DNA of 5,007 bases from Acidilobaceae archaeon (lineage in GTDB: Archaea; Thermoproteota; Thermoprotei_A; Sulfolobales; Acidilobaceae), in the NCBI GenBank assembly GCA_027057815.1, contig JALURD010000098.1, positions 1-5,007 on the forward strand, given 5' to 3'. This document shows positions 1-4,913 of this stretch, one piece after another. The notes beneath the pieces are model-generated. The model was not told where the DNA came from and did not search any database. It worked only from the letters and a program-made list of their open reading frames with translations. The translations under genes and the position numbers were made by a program. The number at the start of each line of letters is the position of its first letter. Position 1 is the stretch's first letter.

Positions 1-19
1 GGACGAAGCCCCGGAAAAG

Positions 20-25
20 GGTGAT
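20..25 (+). promoter_or_regulatory. Shine-Dalgarno site of the amidohydrolase
   Basis: GGTGAT lies a few bases before the TTG start at 29. It matches the GGTGA-type anti-16S motif common in crenarchaeal internal operon genes and is the main support for choosing this TTG start. It also overlaps a frame-1 TGA stop (22-24), as expected if an upstream gene ends here. Confidence 0.5.
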
Positions 26-28
26 GAT

Positions 29-988
29 TTGGAATACAACGAATACTTACCATTAGACTGTATCATAGATGCCCATACACACATAGCTAGGGAAATGGAT
101 CCCGAGGTTGTCCTAGAAAACCTCCACTCCGCAAGGGCTAGGGGGGCCGTTATCATAGGCCTCCCCAGGTTCGACTCGGTCCTAGCAAACCTGAGCATAG
201 ACCAAGTCAAGGCAGAATACAGCAGGGCAAAGAAGGTGCTGAGCAGGCTTCACCCAAGCCTGGCAGAGGATGGCCCTGAGGGGTTGTACTTAACAAGCCT
301 GAAACTGGCCGCACGCTATTCAGGCAGCCAGCCAAAGCCTCCACTAGGCGACGGACTCACCGTTATAGCAGGCGTGGATTTAAGCTTAAACAGAGACAAG
401 TTGCTTGATACACTCGAGAATCTTGCCTCTCGGGGTTTCAATGGCTTCAAGGTGATATCAACACTATACATGAAGCACCTGGACGACCCTGGCGTGGAGG
501 CTGTCTTTGAAGCCGCATCCTACCTGGATGTCCCCGTGGTTGTCCATGCTGGCTGTGACCCTGGAGTGTGGGAGCTCCCAGCGTTCTGCCGCTACGGGGA
601 TCCCTCCCGCCTCGAGGGAATCCTAAAGCGCTACAAGGACGTGCCGACGGTAATAGCCCACATGGGAGGCTACAGCGCGTTTGCCCCAGGTGTGTTCACG
701 CAGGAAGCCATAAGCCTCGCCAGGAAGTATCCTAACGTGTACCTTGACACATCAGCTGTGCCCGGCTACGTGGTAAGGATTGCAGTGAAGTCGCTACCAC
801 AGGGAAAGGTGATCTATGGGAGCGACTACCCGGTCATTGATGGTGTCGATGCGGCATACTTCGCTTTAATAGTGTGGAGGGCACTAGCCGCTGCGGGCTA
901 CTCCAGGAAAGCTATAGAGGAAGCCTTCCACGGCATAGCGGAGGAGTTGTTTGAGGTGAGGTGTGTGGATTGGAATGCCACGGACTAA
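29..988 (+). CDS. TIM-barrel amidohydrolase (Amidohydro_2 / COG2159-like metal-dependent hydrolase)
   Basis: Predicted cytoplasmic metal-dependent hydrolase; substrate unknown. Members of this superfamily hydrolyse or decarboxylate small ring or carboxylate compounds. Metal-site signatures occur in the family order: DAHTH at residues 14-18 (D14, H16, H18) on strand 1, GFKV with Lys141, VVHAG with His173, IAHMGG with His211, YLDTS with Asp240, and GSDYP with Asp266 near the barrel end. At 319 aa the length is normal and no motif is missing. The start is TTG at 29, preceded by GGTGAT at 20-25, a good archaeal Shine-Dalgarno. The same frame is, however, open to the left edge of the window, so an upstream start cannot be excluded. 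In frame 1 a stop at 22-24 may be the end of a preceding gene. The 3' end overlaps the acetyltransferase gene, which suggests one operon with coupled translation. The fold is confident; the reaction is not. Confidence 0.9.
   Translation: MEYNEYLPLDCIIDAHTHIAREMDPEVVLENLHSARARGAVIIGLPRFDSVLANLSIDQVKAEYSRAKKVLSRLHPSLAEDGPEGLYLTSLKLAARYSGSQPKPPLGDGLTVIAGVDLSLNRDKLLDTLENLASRGFNGFKVISTLYMKHLDDPGVEAVFEAASYLDVPVVVHAGCDPGVWELPAFCRYGDPSRLEGILKRYKDVPTVIAHMGGYSAFAPGVFTQEAISLARKYPNVYLDTSAVPGYVVRIAVKSLPQGKVIYGSDYPVIDGVDAAYFALIVWRALAAAGYSRKAIEEAFHGIAEELFEVRCVDWNATD
955..960 (+). promoter_or_regulatory. Shine-Dalgarno site that decides the GNAT start
   Basis: GGTGAG lies inside the 3' end of the amidohydrolase gene. 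It is immediately adjacent to GTG 961, too close to use it, and about 9 nt from TTG 970. It therefore favours the TTG start and supports internal, coupled initiation. Confidence 0.5.
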
Positions 989-1524
989 TAGCCACCATAG
1001 AGCATCCGGAGCTGGGTAAGCTTAGAGTCAGGACTCCGACCCCCTACGATAAACCCTTGATTGAGAGATTCCTTAAGAGACTCTCCGAGGAGACGGTGTT
1101 CCACAGGTTCTTCAGGAGGCTCAGAGGTACCGGGGAGATCGTGGAGAAGATGCTAGGCGGCAAGGACACGCTCCTATGCATAATAGTCGAGAGAAACGGC
1201 GAGGTAGTAGCTTGCGGGGAGCTCTACAAGACAACGTGGCCGGACGTCGCGGAGCCGGCAGTCACAGTGCTAGACGACCTCCAGGGGAAGGGCCTCGGCA
1301 AGCTCCTAGTCATGCTAATGGCCCACTGCGCCCTCAAGAGGGGCATAAGGAGGTTCAGAGCATACGTCCTACCTGACAACAAGCCCGTAATGCGGATTAT
1401 GGCCAAGCTCAAGCCAGCACTGATCGAAGACTACGGCGACGTCCTACTCTACGAGATGAAAATAGACCAAGCACAAAGCGAGATCAACAGCATACTAGAC
1501 TCCTGGAACATCAAGGACCCATAG
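970..1524 (+). CDS. GNAT-family N-acetyltransferase, related to the acetyltransferase domain of Pat-like enzymes
   Basis: Predicted acetyl-CoA-dependent N-acetyltransferase; the acceptor (protein lysine, amine or small molecule) cannot be read from sequence. With the TTG start at 970 the protein has 184 aa. The N-terminal stretch around LRVRTPTPYD and then LSEETVFHRFF resembles the start of the GNAT domain in Pat-type acetyltransferases. Motif A, which binds acetyl-CoA, follows strand VTVLDD as QGKGLG (residues 105-110). Motif B, VLPDNKPVMRIMAKL, follows at about 133-147. The C-terminal tail of about 20 residues is polar and variable. A GTG at 961 would add three residues, but the Shine-Dalgarno GGTGAG at 955-960 sits directly against it, while TTG 970 has about 9 nt of spacing, so 970 is preferred. 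The gene overlaps the amidohydrolase by 19 nt (970-988), arguing for a bicistronic operon. The family is confident; the link to amidohydrolase chemistry is inference. Confidence 0.88.
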   Translation: MECHGLIATIEHPELGKLRVRTPTPYDKPLIERFLKRLSEETVFHRFFRRLRGTGEIVEKMLGGKDTLLCIIVERNGEVVACGELYKTTWPDVAEPAVTVLDDLQGKGLGKLLVMLMAHCALKRGIRRFRAYVLPDNKPVMRIMAKLKPALIEDYGDVLLYEMKIDQAQSEINSILDSWNIKDP

Positions 1525-1625
1525 CCCCAGCATACGACCAGCACATACATCGTGATCTATGCAGGAACAACTCATAGCCAGACACCCTTGGGATCCCCAA
1601 TTGCGGTGGACCTCCACATTAATAA

Positions 1626-2182
1626 TTAGTGACTAGTAGTCAAGAGGCAGTGGTCCACCCTTGCATTGCATTTACTCCTTTCCACAACGTCTTCGATAGT
1701 CTTTGCTCTACCTAGCCTGCCCAGGGCTCTATTGGCTATAACTTGAATCTCAGGGCACGGGACTCTCACGAAGACCTTGTCTGTTAATCTTACCTTCACG
1801 GTGCATGGGAGGAGGCTCTCGTAGGTTATGAGTACCCACCCATCTGAGTACTTCAACTGTACATCGGCTAGAATGTCAACTGTAACACCATCCAGCAGAG
1901 CCCTCCCATAAAAGCCCCTTATCGCGCTCCCTCTCCGGTATTTCACCGGCTTCACCAGGGCAACGCCTTGGCCAGGCCAGGTTATCATCATGTTTATCTT
2001 CTCCACGTCTCTAGAACGCACTAATACATCAACGTCATGTGGCTCAATGGCGGGGCTCCCAAAAGGTAGTCTGCAAGGCTTTCCAGCACTATGTACTTGA
2101 TTCCATGCCTGCTTAGTATCCCATGATGCTTTACCAGAGCATTTACCACTCTATGCACTGGTTGTACACCCGGCTCCCACAC
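1626..2182 (-). pseudogene. Nucleotidyltransferase-fold protein gene, interrupted by a -1 frameshift (pseudogene or recoded gene)
   Basis: Two overlapping frames read as one protein of about 185 aa. The first frame runs from GTG 2182 to a TAG at 2021-2023. It encodes a helical N-terminus with GIKYIVLESLADYLLG, the helix-strand-helix that precedes the active site in nucleotidyltransferases. The second frame, open above 2021, gives GSPAIEPHDVDVLV and then the rest of the domain to TAA at 1626. After joining, D50 and D52 (DVD) are the metal-binding pair and D103 (VTVDIL) fits the third acidic residue. The tail LGRLGRAKTIEDV resembles the Lys-Asp-x-Glu-Asp helix of archaeal stand-alone members. 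The junction lies at about 2057-2063; restoring one G there gives LLGSP without a gap. The usual hG[GS] pair before the helix is replaced by Glu-Ser (residues 34-35), so activity is doubtful even if both parts are made. GTG 2021 could start the second part alone, but that product would lack DVD. Sequencing error, real decay and programmed frameshifting all remain possible. Confidence 0.75.
2057..2063 (-). other. Frameshift point of the nucleotidyltransferase gene: slippery-type heptamer
   Basis: On the - strand this reads TTTGGGA. In the upstream frame it is divided T TTG GGA, which fits the X_XXY_YYZ pattern for simultaneous -1 slippage (TTG to TTT, GGA to GGG). A -1 slip here moves translation exactly into the frame carrying the catalytic DVD motif. 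Slippery sites with YYY = GGG are not typical, and no convincing downstream stem or pseudoknot is seen by eye. Loss of one G from an ancestral GGGG would explain the same arrangement. Confidence 0.45.
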
Positions 2183-2200
2183 AGTTAGGAAGGTATTAGT

Positions 2201-2237
2201 TTATTTTTATCTATTTTATTATCTATTATCATCTATT
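2201..2237 (-). promoter_or_regulatory. Promoter region of the nucleotidyltransferase gene with three AATAGAT repeats
   Basis: A nearly pure A/T stretch on the - strand. The A-rich element at 2201-2208 is centred about 23 nt upstream of GTG 2182, where a TATA box for a leaderless transcript is expected, and no Shine-Dalgarno precedes that GTG. Upstream of it, AATAGAT (ATCTATT on the + strand) occurs three times, at 2209-2215, 2221-2227 and 2231-2237, with steps of 12 and 10 bases, close to one DNA turn. These could be regulator sites or simple AT-rich promoter sequence. Confidence 0.4.
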
Positions 2238-2289
2238 CTCCCTGCTACATTAGGCTATACCTTGTAGTAACTGCCAGGAGCGTTTAGTT

Positions 2290-2760
2290 TTATGGAATTA
2301 CTTTCAGCCATGGCACCCTCTTAAAGTCCTCGTCAAAGGTTGCTATAGTGGTTATTCCATAATGTTTGCATGTTGCTGCTATCAGGGAATCGTTGGGTAG
2401 TAGCCCATATTGAGTGGCAATTTTGTTTGCTTCCTTTATTACCTCCATGGTTATCGGGAGGAATACAAGCCTACCCTCGATTGAAAGCTCTTCCAGGAAG
2501 GAGTAAGTAATCATGTATCCTCTAAGAATATCGGGGTCACGATTTGATAAAGCCGATTTCATATCGTAGAACCCGTATCTTCTATGTTTCTCGATGTATA
2601 AGAGTTTCAGGAGGTTAAACGATACCTCACTGTAAACGATAGTGTTAACCGCAAACCTTGGAAAGTTCTCTATTATGTACCGTGCACGTGAATCCCCCAT
2701 AAAATAGCGGAGTATAACACTGCTATCAAGAAACGCTACTTCTCTCTGAGAGGTAGTCAT
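2290..2760 (-). CDS. PIN-domain toxin, VapC-like ribonuclease
   Basis: Predicted Mg2+-dependent endoribonuclease toxin of a VapBC-type system, acting on RNA in the cytoplasm; the RNA target is unknown. The 156 aa form a single PIN domain. Acidic residues stand in the family positions: D12 in FLDSSV on strand 1, E45 in YSEVS, D124 in LPNDSLIAATC, and D143 (with D145) in ATFDEDF. GITTIATFDEDFKRVPWLKVI is the characteristic PIN C-terminus. The ATG at 2760 is chosen because GGGAGGAGGA (2766-2775) lies 5 nt before it. The gene overlaps the upstream DUF104 antitoxin gene by 35 nt (2726-2760), the usual coupled order of antitoxin then toxin. No frameshift or missing catalytic residue is seen, so the toxin is probably functional. 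It is named by fold only, since archaeal genomes hold many vapC paralogues. Confidence 0.92.
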   Translation of the reverse strand: MTTSQREVAFLDSSVILRYFMGDSRARYIIENFPRFAVNTIVYSEVSFNLLKLLYIEKHRRYGFYDMKSALSNRDPDILRGYMITYSFLEELSIEGRLVFLPITMEVIKEANKIATQYGLLPNDSLIAATCKHYGITTIATFDEDFKRVPWLKVIP

Positions 2761-2959
2761 AGTAATCCTCCTCCCTGAGGAGGTCAGGCTTCCTAGCCTT
2801 TACTATGCCGAAGAACCTCTCTACGCCCTTACTGCCCCCGGGCTCCTTTACCTCTACTACGAGTTCTTCGCCTTCCTTCAGCTCTAGCGGCTCAAGAGGC
2901 CTCAAGACTCCTCTCTCGTACCTGACCCTAATGATTCTGGACAATCTAGTCCCCATCAT
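2726..2959 (-). CDS. DUF104 / AF2212-like antitoxin, partner of the PIN toxin
   Basis: Predicted VapB-type antitoxin that binds and neutralises the downstream PIN protein; such proteins commonly repress their own operon. The 77 aa begin with a short basic lead and then a small beta domain, RIIRVRYERGVLRPLEPLEL at residues 8-27 followed by KEGEELVVEV, the hallmark of the DUF104 (PF01954) family. The C-terminal part, FFGIVKARKPDLLREEDYYDYLSER, is an acidic amphipathic segment of the type that docks into the PIN active site. Two ATG codons in tandem (2959 and 2956) can serve as start; the first is used here. No Shine-Dalgarno is visible, so a leaderless or short-leader transcript is likely. The gene overlaps the toxin gene by 35 nt. 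The family assignment is confident; DNA binding by this member is inference from the upstream palindromes. Confidence 0.88.
   Translation of the reverse strand: MMGTRLSRIIRVRYERGVLRPLEPLELKEGEELVVEVKEPGGSKGVERFFGIVKARKPDLLREEDYYDYLSERSSVS
2766..2775 (-). promoter_or_regulatory. Strong Shine-Dalgarno site of the PIN toxin
   Basis: GGGAGGAGGA on the - strand ends 5 nt before ATG 2760. It lies within the antitoxin coding sequence, so the toxin is translated by internal initiation on the bicistronic message. Confidence 0.6.
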
Positions 2960-2980
2960 TATATTAGGTGTGTTTAGGGC

Positions 2981-2992
2981 AAATAGCTATTT
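2981..2992 (-). promoter_or_regulatory. 12-bp palindrome at the TATA position of the antitoxin-toxin operon
   Basis: AAATAGCTATTT is a perfect palindrome centred about 27 nt upstream of ATG 2959, where a crenarchaeal TATA box would lie for a leaderless message. A repressor bound here would block TBP, which fits toxin-antitoxin autoregulation. Both the promoter and operator roles are inferred from position and symmetry. Confidence 0.45.
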
Positions 2993-3016
2993 CCCACACC
3001 ATATAACATAATTTAA

Positions 3017-3035
3017 TACGATATTTAATATCGTA
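3017..3035. repeat. 19-bp inverted repeat upstream of the antitoxin gene
   Basis: Perfect 9-bp arms TACGATATT / AATATCGTA surround a single central T. The left arm also overlaps a short direct repeat, ATTTAAT at 3011-3017 and 3023-3029, 12 bases apart. It lies 58-76 nt upstream of ATG 2959 on the - strand and about 110 nt before the UPF0175-like relic on the + strand. The loop is too short for an RNA hairpin of this form, so a dimeric DNA-binding site is the likelier reading. Confidence 0.45.
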
Positions 3036-3144
3036 GTAATAAAGTTGCATCATCTTCCGCCGTGATTATCATTATATGGTAGCGCTTCTGAGATGGATTT
3101 TTGAGAATAGGTATACCCTGATATAATTTGATATAAATGGGTAT

Positions 3145-3264
3145 GAGGCTAAGCTTCTCCTGGCAGTTGAGCTTTATCGTGAGGGTAGACTAACACTCAA
3201 GATGTCCTTATCGGTAGAACGCGAAAATTCAGGTTTTTCGGAGGTCTTCGAGTTTACCAGGTGA
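3145..3264 (+). pseudogene. Relic resembling the C-terminal half of a UPF0175-family antitoxin
   Basis: This frame reads EAKLLLAVELYREGRLTL, very like the first helix and turn of the UPF0175 (PF03683) C-terminal domain, where LLA.KLY.EG.ISLGKAAELAG is usual. After this the expected GKAAELAG helix is not present; the frame goes on as KMSLSVERENSGFSEVFEF and ends at TGA 3262-3264. Upstream, the same frame has a TAA at 3124-3126, and no ATG, GTG or TTG lies between that stop and the motif, so it is not an intact gene. A short frame from ATG 3076 ends at that TAA and may be its broken N-terminus. Similarity is judged by eye over about 18 residues only. UPF0175 genes normally sit next to a PIN-toxin gene; none follows here, since the region runs straight into the convergent membrane-protein gene. 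Confidence 0.4.
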
Positions 3265-3281
3265 GGCTGCATACTCATGTA

Positions 3282-4331
3282 TTAATGGGGGTTTTCCAGG
3301 TCGTAACACCGTTCCGTGGGTGCATTGTAATGATAAACCTTCTTTAAGGCCTTGTAGAATATGAGCCACTCTCCTAGCAGCCATAATGGCGTGATGAACG
3401 TGGGCGGCGAATTCATCCATATAAGCCTGCCATAGAATTTATACTCGAGGTAATCTGAGAGTGCTAGGCTCGCCTGGGCCCCACTGAAGCCCGGCACCGG
3501 GAACATTAGCCACCTAACTATGAGTAGGGGTGCTATGATGTGTGCCACATTATCCGGGATAATCCATGATGGCCCTCCTCCAGCTAGTATATTGTTCAGT
3601 AAGAGCTCTAGGTCAAATATTAATGTCCTCCAGCAAACCGCTTGCCCCAGGAGGGGGAATGCTATGAGGAACCTGTAGGGCTTACTCTTAATCCTGCTAT
3701 AGCCCACGAGGTACAAGCCTATGGCAGGGTAGATTAGGGGTGCGAACATCCCGAAGGGGCTCCTCGCAGCGAGTAATATCAGGGATACTATCGAGAAAGC
3801 CATTAGGGGAGGGGCCACTAATCTAGCAGCCTTAGTCGACGCTTTATGGAATCTAGGTGATATTTCGGAGGCGTCTATCCCGCCTAGTATGGGATCGAAT
3901 ACCCTATAGACGAGGACAGCGTATATGGCGTATGCTATGGGGTAGCCGAGTGAGGACCATAGGAGATACTTTTTCTCCGATAGGATGAACTCGTATAGCT
4001 CGTCACGAGCAGGACAAGAGATCATAGCACCCGATATCCATGCAGTGGCAAAGGGTGCGAGGGCATAGGCTAGCAGCTTAGCGTAGCGCCCTCTGCCTAG
4101 GAGGCTGGGAGAGAACGCCAGGGGAGCTATTATCAAGGCTACCGCGACATAAAACATGGTAGGGGCTAGGAAGAGTAAATGCCATAGCTCACTAACATTA
4201 ACCCACGAATGAACGAAGAGACGCTCAGGTTTATCACAGGCCATTAAAGCCTTCCACTCCAAGCGGATAGCCCACAAGTACAAGGCAATCATGTACAATG
4301 CGAAGACTCTTATAAGCATGGAGCGCCGCAT
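3282..4331 (-). CDS. Polytopic membrane protein of unknown function
   Basis: Family not recognised. The ATG at 4331 gives 349 aa, with about eight or nine hydrophobic segments by eye, near residues 8-22, 51-75, 86-105, 124-143, 171-189, 194-211, 220-233, 261-278 and 311-327. Short basic loops (RGRYAK, RIKSKPYR, KALKK) lie between some of them and would tend to be cytoplasmic. The tail of about 20 residues is polar. No catalytic motif, ATP-binding loop or transporter signature is evident; His51 and His264 lie in or beside hydrophobic segments. The frame extends upstream to ATG 4397, which would add 22 residues, but that extension is translated from the promoter itself (TATA-like GTATTTAAATAC at 4356-4367), so the shorter form is preferred. 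The gene is monocistronic, converges with the UPF0175-like relic, and is divergent from the second toxin-antitoxin pair. A link to those modules is speculation. Confidence 0.75.
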   Translation of the reverse strand: MRRSMLIRVFALYMIALYLWAIRLEWKALMACDKPERLFVHSWVNVSELWHLLFLAPTMFYVAVALIIAPLAFSPSLLGRGRYAKLLAYALAPFATAWISGAMISCPARDELYEFILSEKKYLLWSSLGYPIAYAIYAVLVYRVFDPILGGIDASEISPRFHKASTKAARLVAPPLMAFSIVSLILLAARSPFGMFAPLIYPAIGLYLVGYSRIKSKPYRFLIAFPLLGQAVCWRTLIFDLELLLNNILAGGGPSWIIPDNVAHIIAPLLIVRWLMFPVPGFSGAQASLALSDYLEYKFYGRLIWMNSPPTFITPLWLLGEWLIFYKALKKVYHYNAPTERCYDLENPH

Positions 4332-4355
4332 ATTATGGCGTCTCCTAATAGTTAA

Positions 4356-4367
4356 GTATTTAAATAC
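4356..4367 (-). promoter_or_regulatory. Palindromic TATA-like promoter of the membrane-protein gene
   Basis: GTATTTAAATAC is a perfect 12-bp palindrome containing a TTTAAATA box, centred about 30 nt upstream of ATG 4331. It fits a core promoter giving a very short leader. AGGAG at 4340-4344 (on the - strand), about 8 nt before the ATG, could act as a weak Shine-Dalgarno. Confidence 0.55.
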
Positions 4368-4611
4368 GATTATAATAAGTTTTCGCAAGCCCAACAATGC
4401 CTAGTAATAGATGTATATAACGTATCCGTCACCTCTCATCCATAAAGAATTAGACCATGAATCCTTAGCGACGGCCCCTCATCATTCCGCATCTACGGCT
4501 TTGAATAAATTCCTGGTTTACCACTAATGTTACCCTAGGGAGCGAGGGAAGCGCCTGGTAATGCTCCGGATTTAGCAATTAAGCCTAGAGTCGTCAGCAA
4601 GCTAGCCAATT

Positions 4612-4624
4612 ACTACCTGGTAGT
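4612..4624. repeat. Dyad ACTACC-T-GGTAGT upstream of the second antitoxin gene
   Basis: Perfect 6-bp arms around one base; outside them one T-G mismatch is followed by two further complementary pairs (ATTACTACC / GGTAGTGAT). It lies 74-86 nt upstream of GTG 4698. This is a possible operator, but further from the promoter than expected for direct blocking. Confidence 0.3.
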
Positions 4625-4663
4625 GATCGGAATTGTATCCCACGCTAAGGCTTTATTTTTCCC

Positions 4664-4670
4664 TTATTAA
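4664..4670 (+). promoter_or_regulatory. TATA-like element of the second toxin-antitoxin operon
   Basis: TTATTAA is centred 31 nt upstream of GTG 4698, and no Shine-Dalgarno precedes that GTG, which suits a leaderless or very short leader message. A second AT-rich run (TTTATTTTT at 4652-4660) lies just upstream. Confidence 0.45.
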
Positions 4671-4697
4671 CATTCCCTGATCTGAATAGCGTTATGG

Positions 4698-4913
4698 GTG
4701 AGGGTTGTGGTCCGCAGGGTTGTGGTTGAGATAGAGTTGGCGGACGACGTTAAGCTTGAAGAGTTGCTCAGGGGTGTGAAGTATCGTGTTCTTCGCGGAG
4801 GGCTTTGGGAGAGCATAGAGAAAGTGAGGAAGAGGTACATGGAGAAACTGGGCGGGTCGAGTAGCCTCGAGGAGTACGAGCAGTTGGAGGAGGAGCTATG
4901 GCAAGGAGAGTAA
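4698..4913 (+). CDS. Small antitoxin-like protein, partner of the downstream PIN toxin
   Basis: The family was not recognised. The 71-aa product starts at GTG 4698; in-frame stop TGA 4683-4685 lies just upstream, and GTG 4707 is an alternative. The N-terminus RVVVRRVVVEIELADDV (2-18) predicts a beta strand. It is followed by LEELLRGVKYRVLRGGLWES and a charged helix, IEKVRKRYMEKLGG. The acidic tail SSSLEEYEQLEEELWQGE resembles antitoxin C-termini that wrap a PIN domain. The antitoxin role is inferred from size, charge pattern and position: its stop overlaps the start of a PIN gene by 16 nt, the typical coupled arrangement. It is unrelated by eye to the DUF104 antitoxin at 2726-2959, so the two modules are of different lineages and not a local duplication. 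Confidence 0.7.
   Translation: MRVVVRRVVVEIELADDVKLEELLRGVKYRVLRGGLWESIEKVRKRYMEKLGGSSSLEEYEQLEEELWQGE
4886..4895 (+). promoter_or_regulatory. Shine-Dalgarno site of the second PIN toxin
   Basis: GGAGGAGGAG lies in the 3' end of the antitoxin gene, with its first GGAGG core 7 nt before ATG 4898. It decides the toxin start and indicates internal initiation, as in the first module. Confidence 0.6.

Larger units (their letters stand above)
4398..4697. other. Gene-free stretch between divergent genes
   Basis: All six frames were scanned by eye; stops are frequent and no frame gives a recognisable protein. A - strand frame near 4580-4470 stays open for about 35 codons but resembles nothing known. 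No tRNA or C/D-box RNA could be supported. Visible small elements are the palindrome CCCTAGGG (4533-4540), three copies of CCTGGT (4512, 4554, 4616) and the dyad at 4612-4624. The left end carries the membrane-protein promoter and the right end the promoter of the second antitoxin. Confidence 0.5.

Noticed and set aside
1176..1412. Open frames on both strands inside the acetyltransferase gene (66 aa on +, 62 aa on -)
   Set aside because: They lie wholly within the well-supported GNAT frame, have low-complexity Arg/Gly/Pro-rich or non-descript products, and no start signals.
1525..1625. GTGGA-CC-TCCAC inverted repeat near 1605-1617 between convergent genes as a terminator hairpin
   Set aside because: The loop of two bases is too small and no T-tract follows; archaeal termination does not usually rely on such stems.
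2200..2225. T-rich run on the + strand as a transcription terminator
   Set aside because: Both neighbouring genes are on the - strand, where the run is A-rich; its position fits the promoter of the nucleotidyltransferase gene better.
2805..3011. 68-aa + strand frame opposite the DUF104 antitoxin
   Set aside because: Ser/Pro/Thr-rich translation antisense to a recognisable antitoxin gene; no promoter or ribosome binding site.
3229..3420. 63-aa - strand frame overlapping the 3' end of the membrane protein
   Set aside because: It is out of frame with a good membrane-protein frame and has no recognisable motif.
3391..3457. Possible C/D-box guide RNA: GTGATGA at 3391 and CTGA at 3454 on the + strand
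   Set aside because: No internal D' and C' boxes at the expected spacing, and it is antisense to the membrane-protein coding sequence.
4420..4485. Possible C/D-box RNA on the - strand starting at ATGATGA (4479-4485)
   Set aside because: No CUGA box is found within about 65 nt downstream on that strand.
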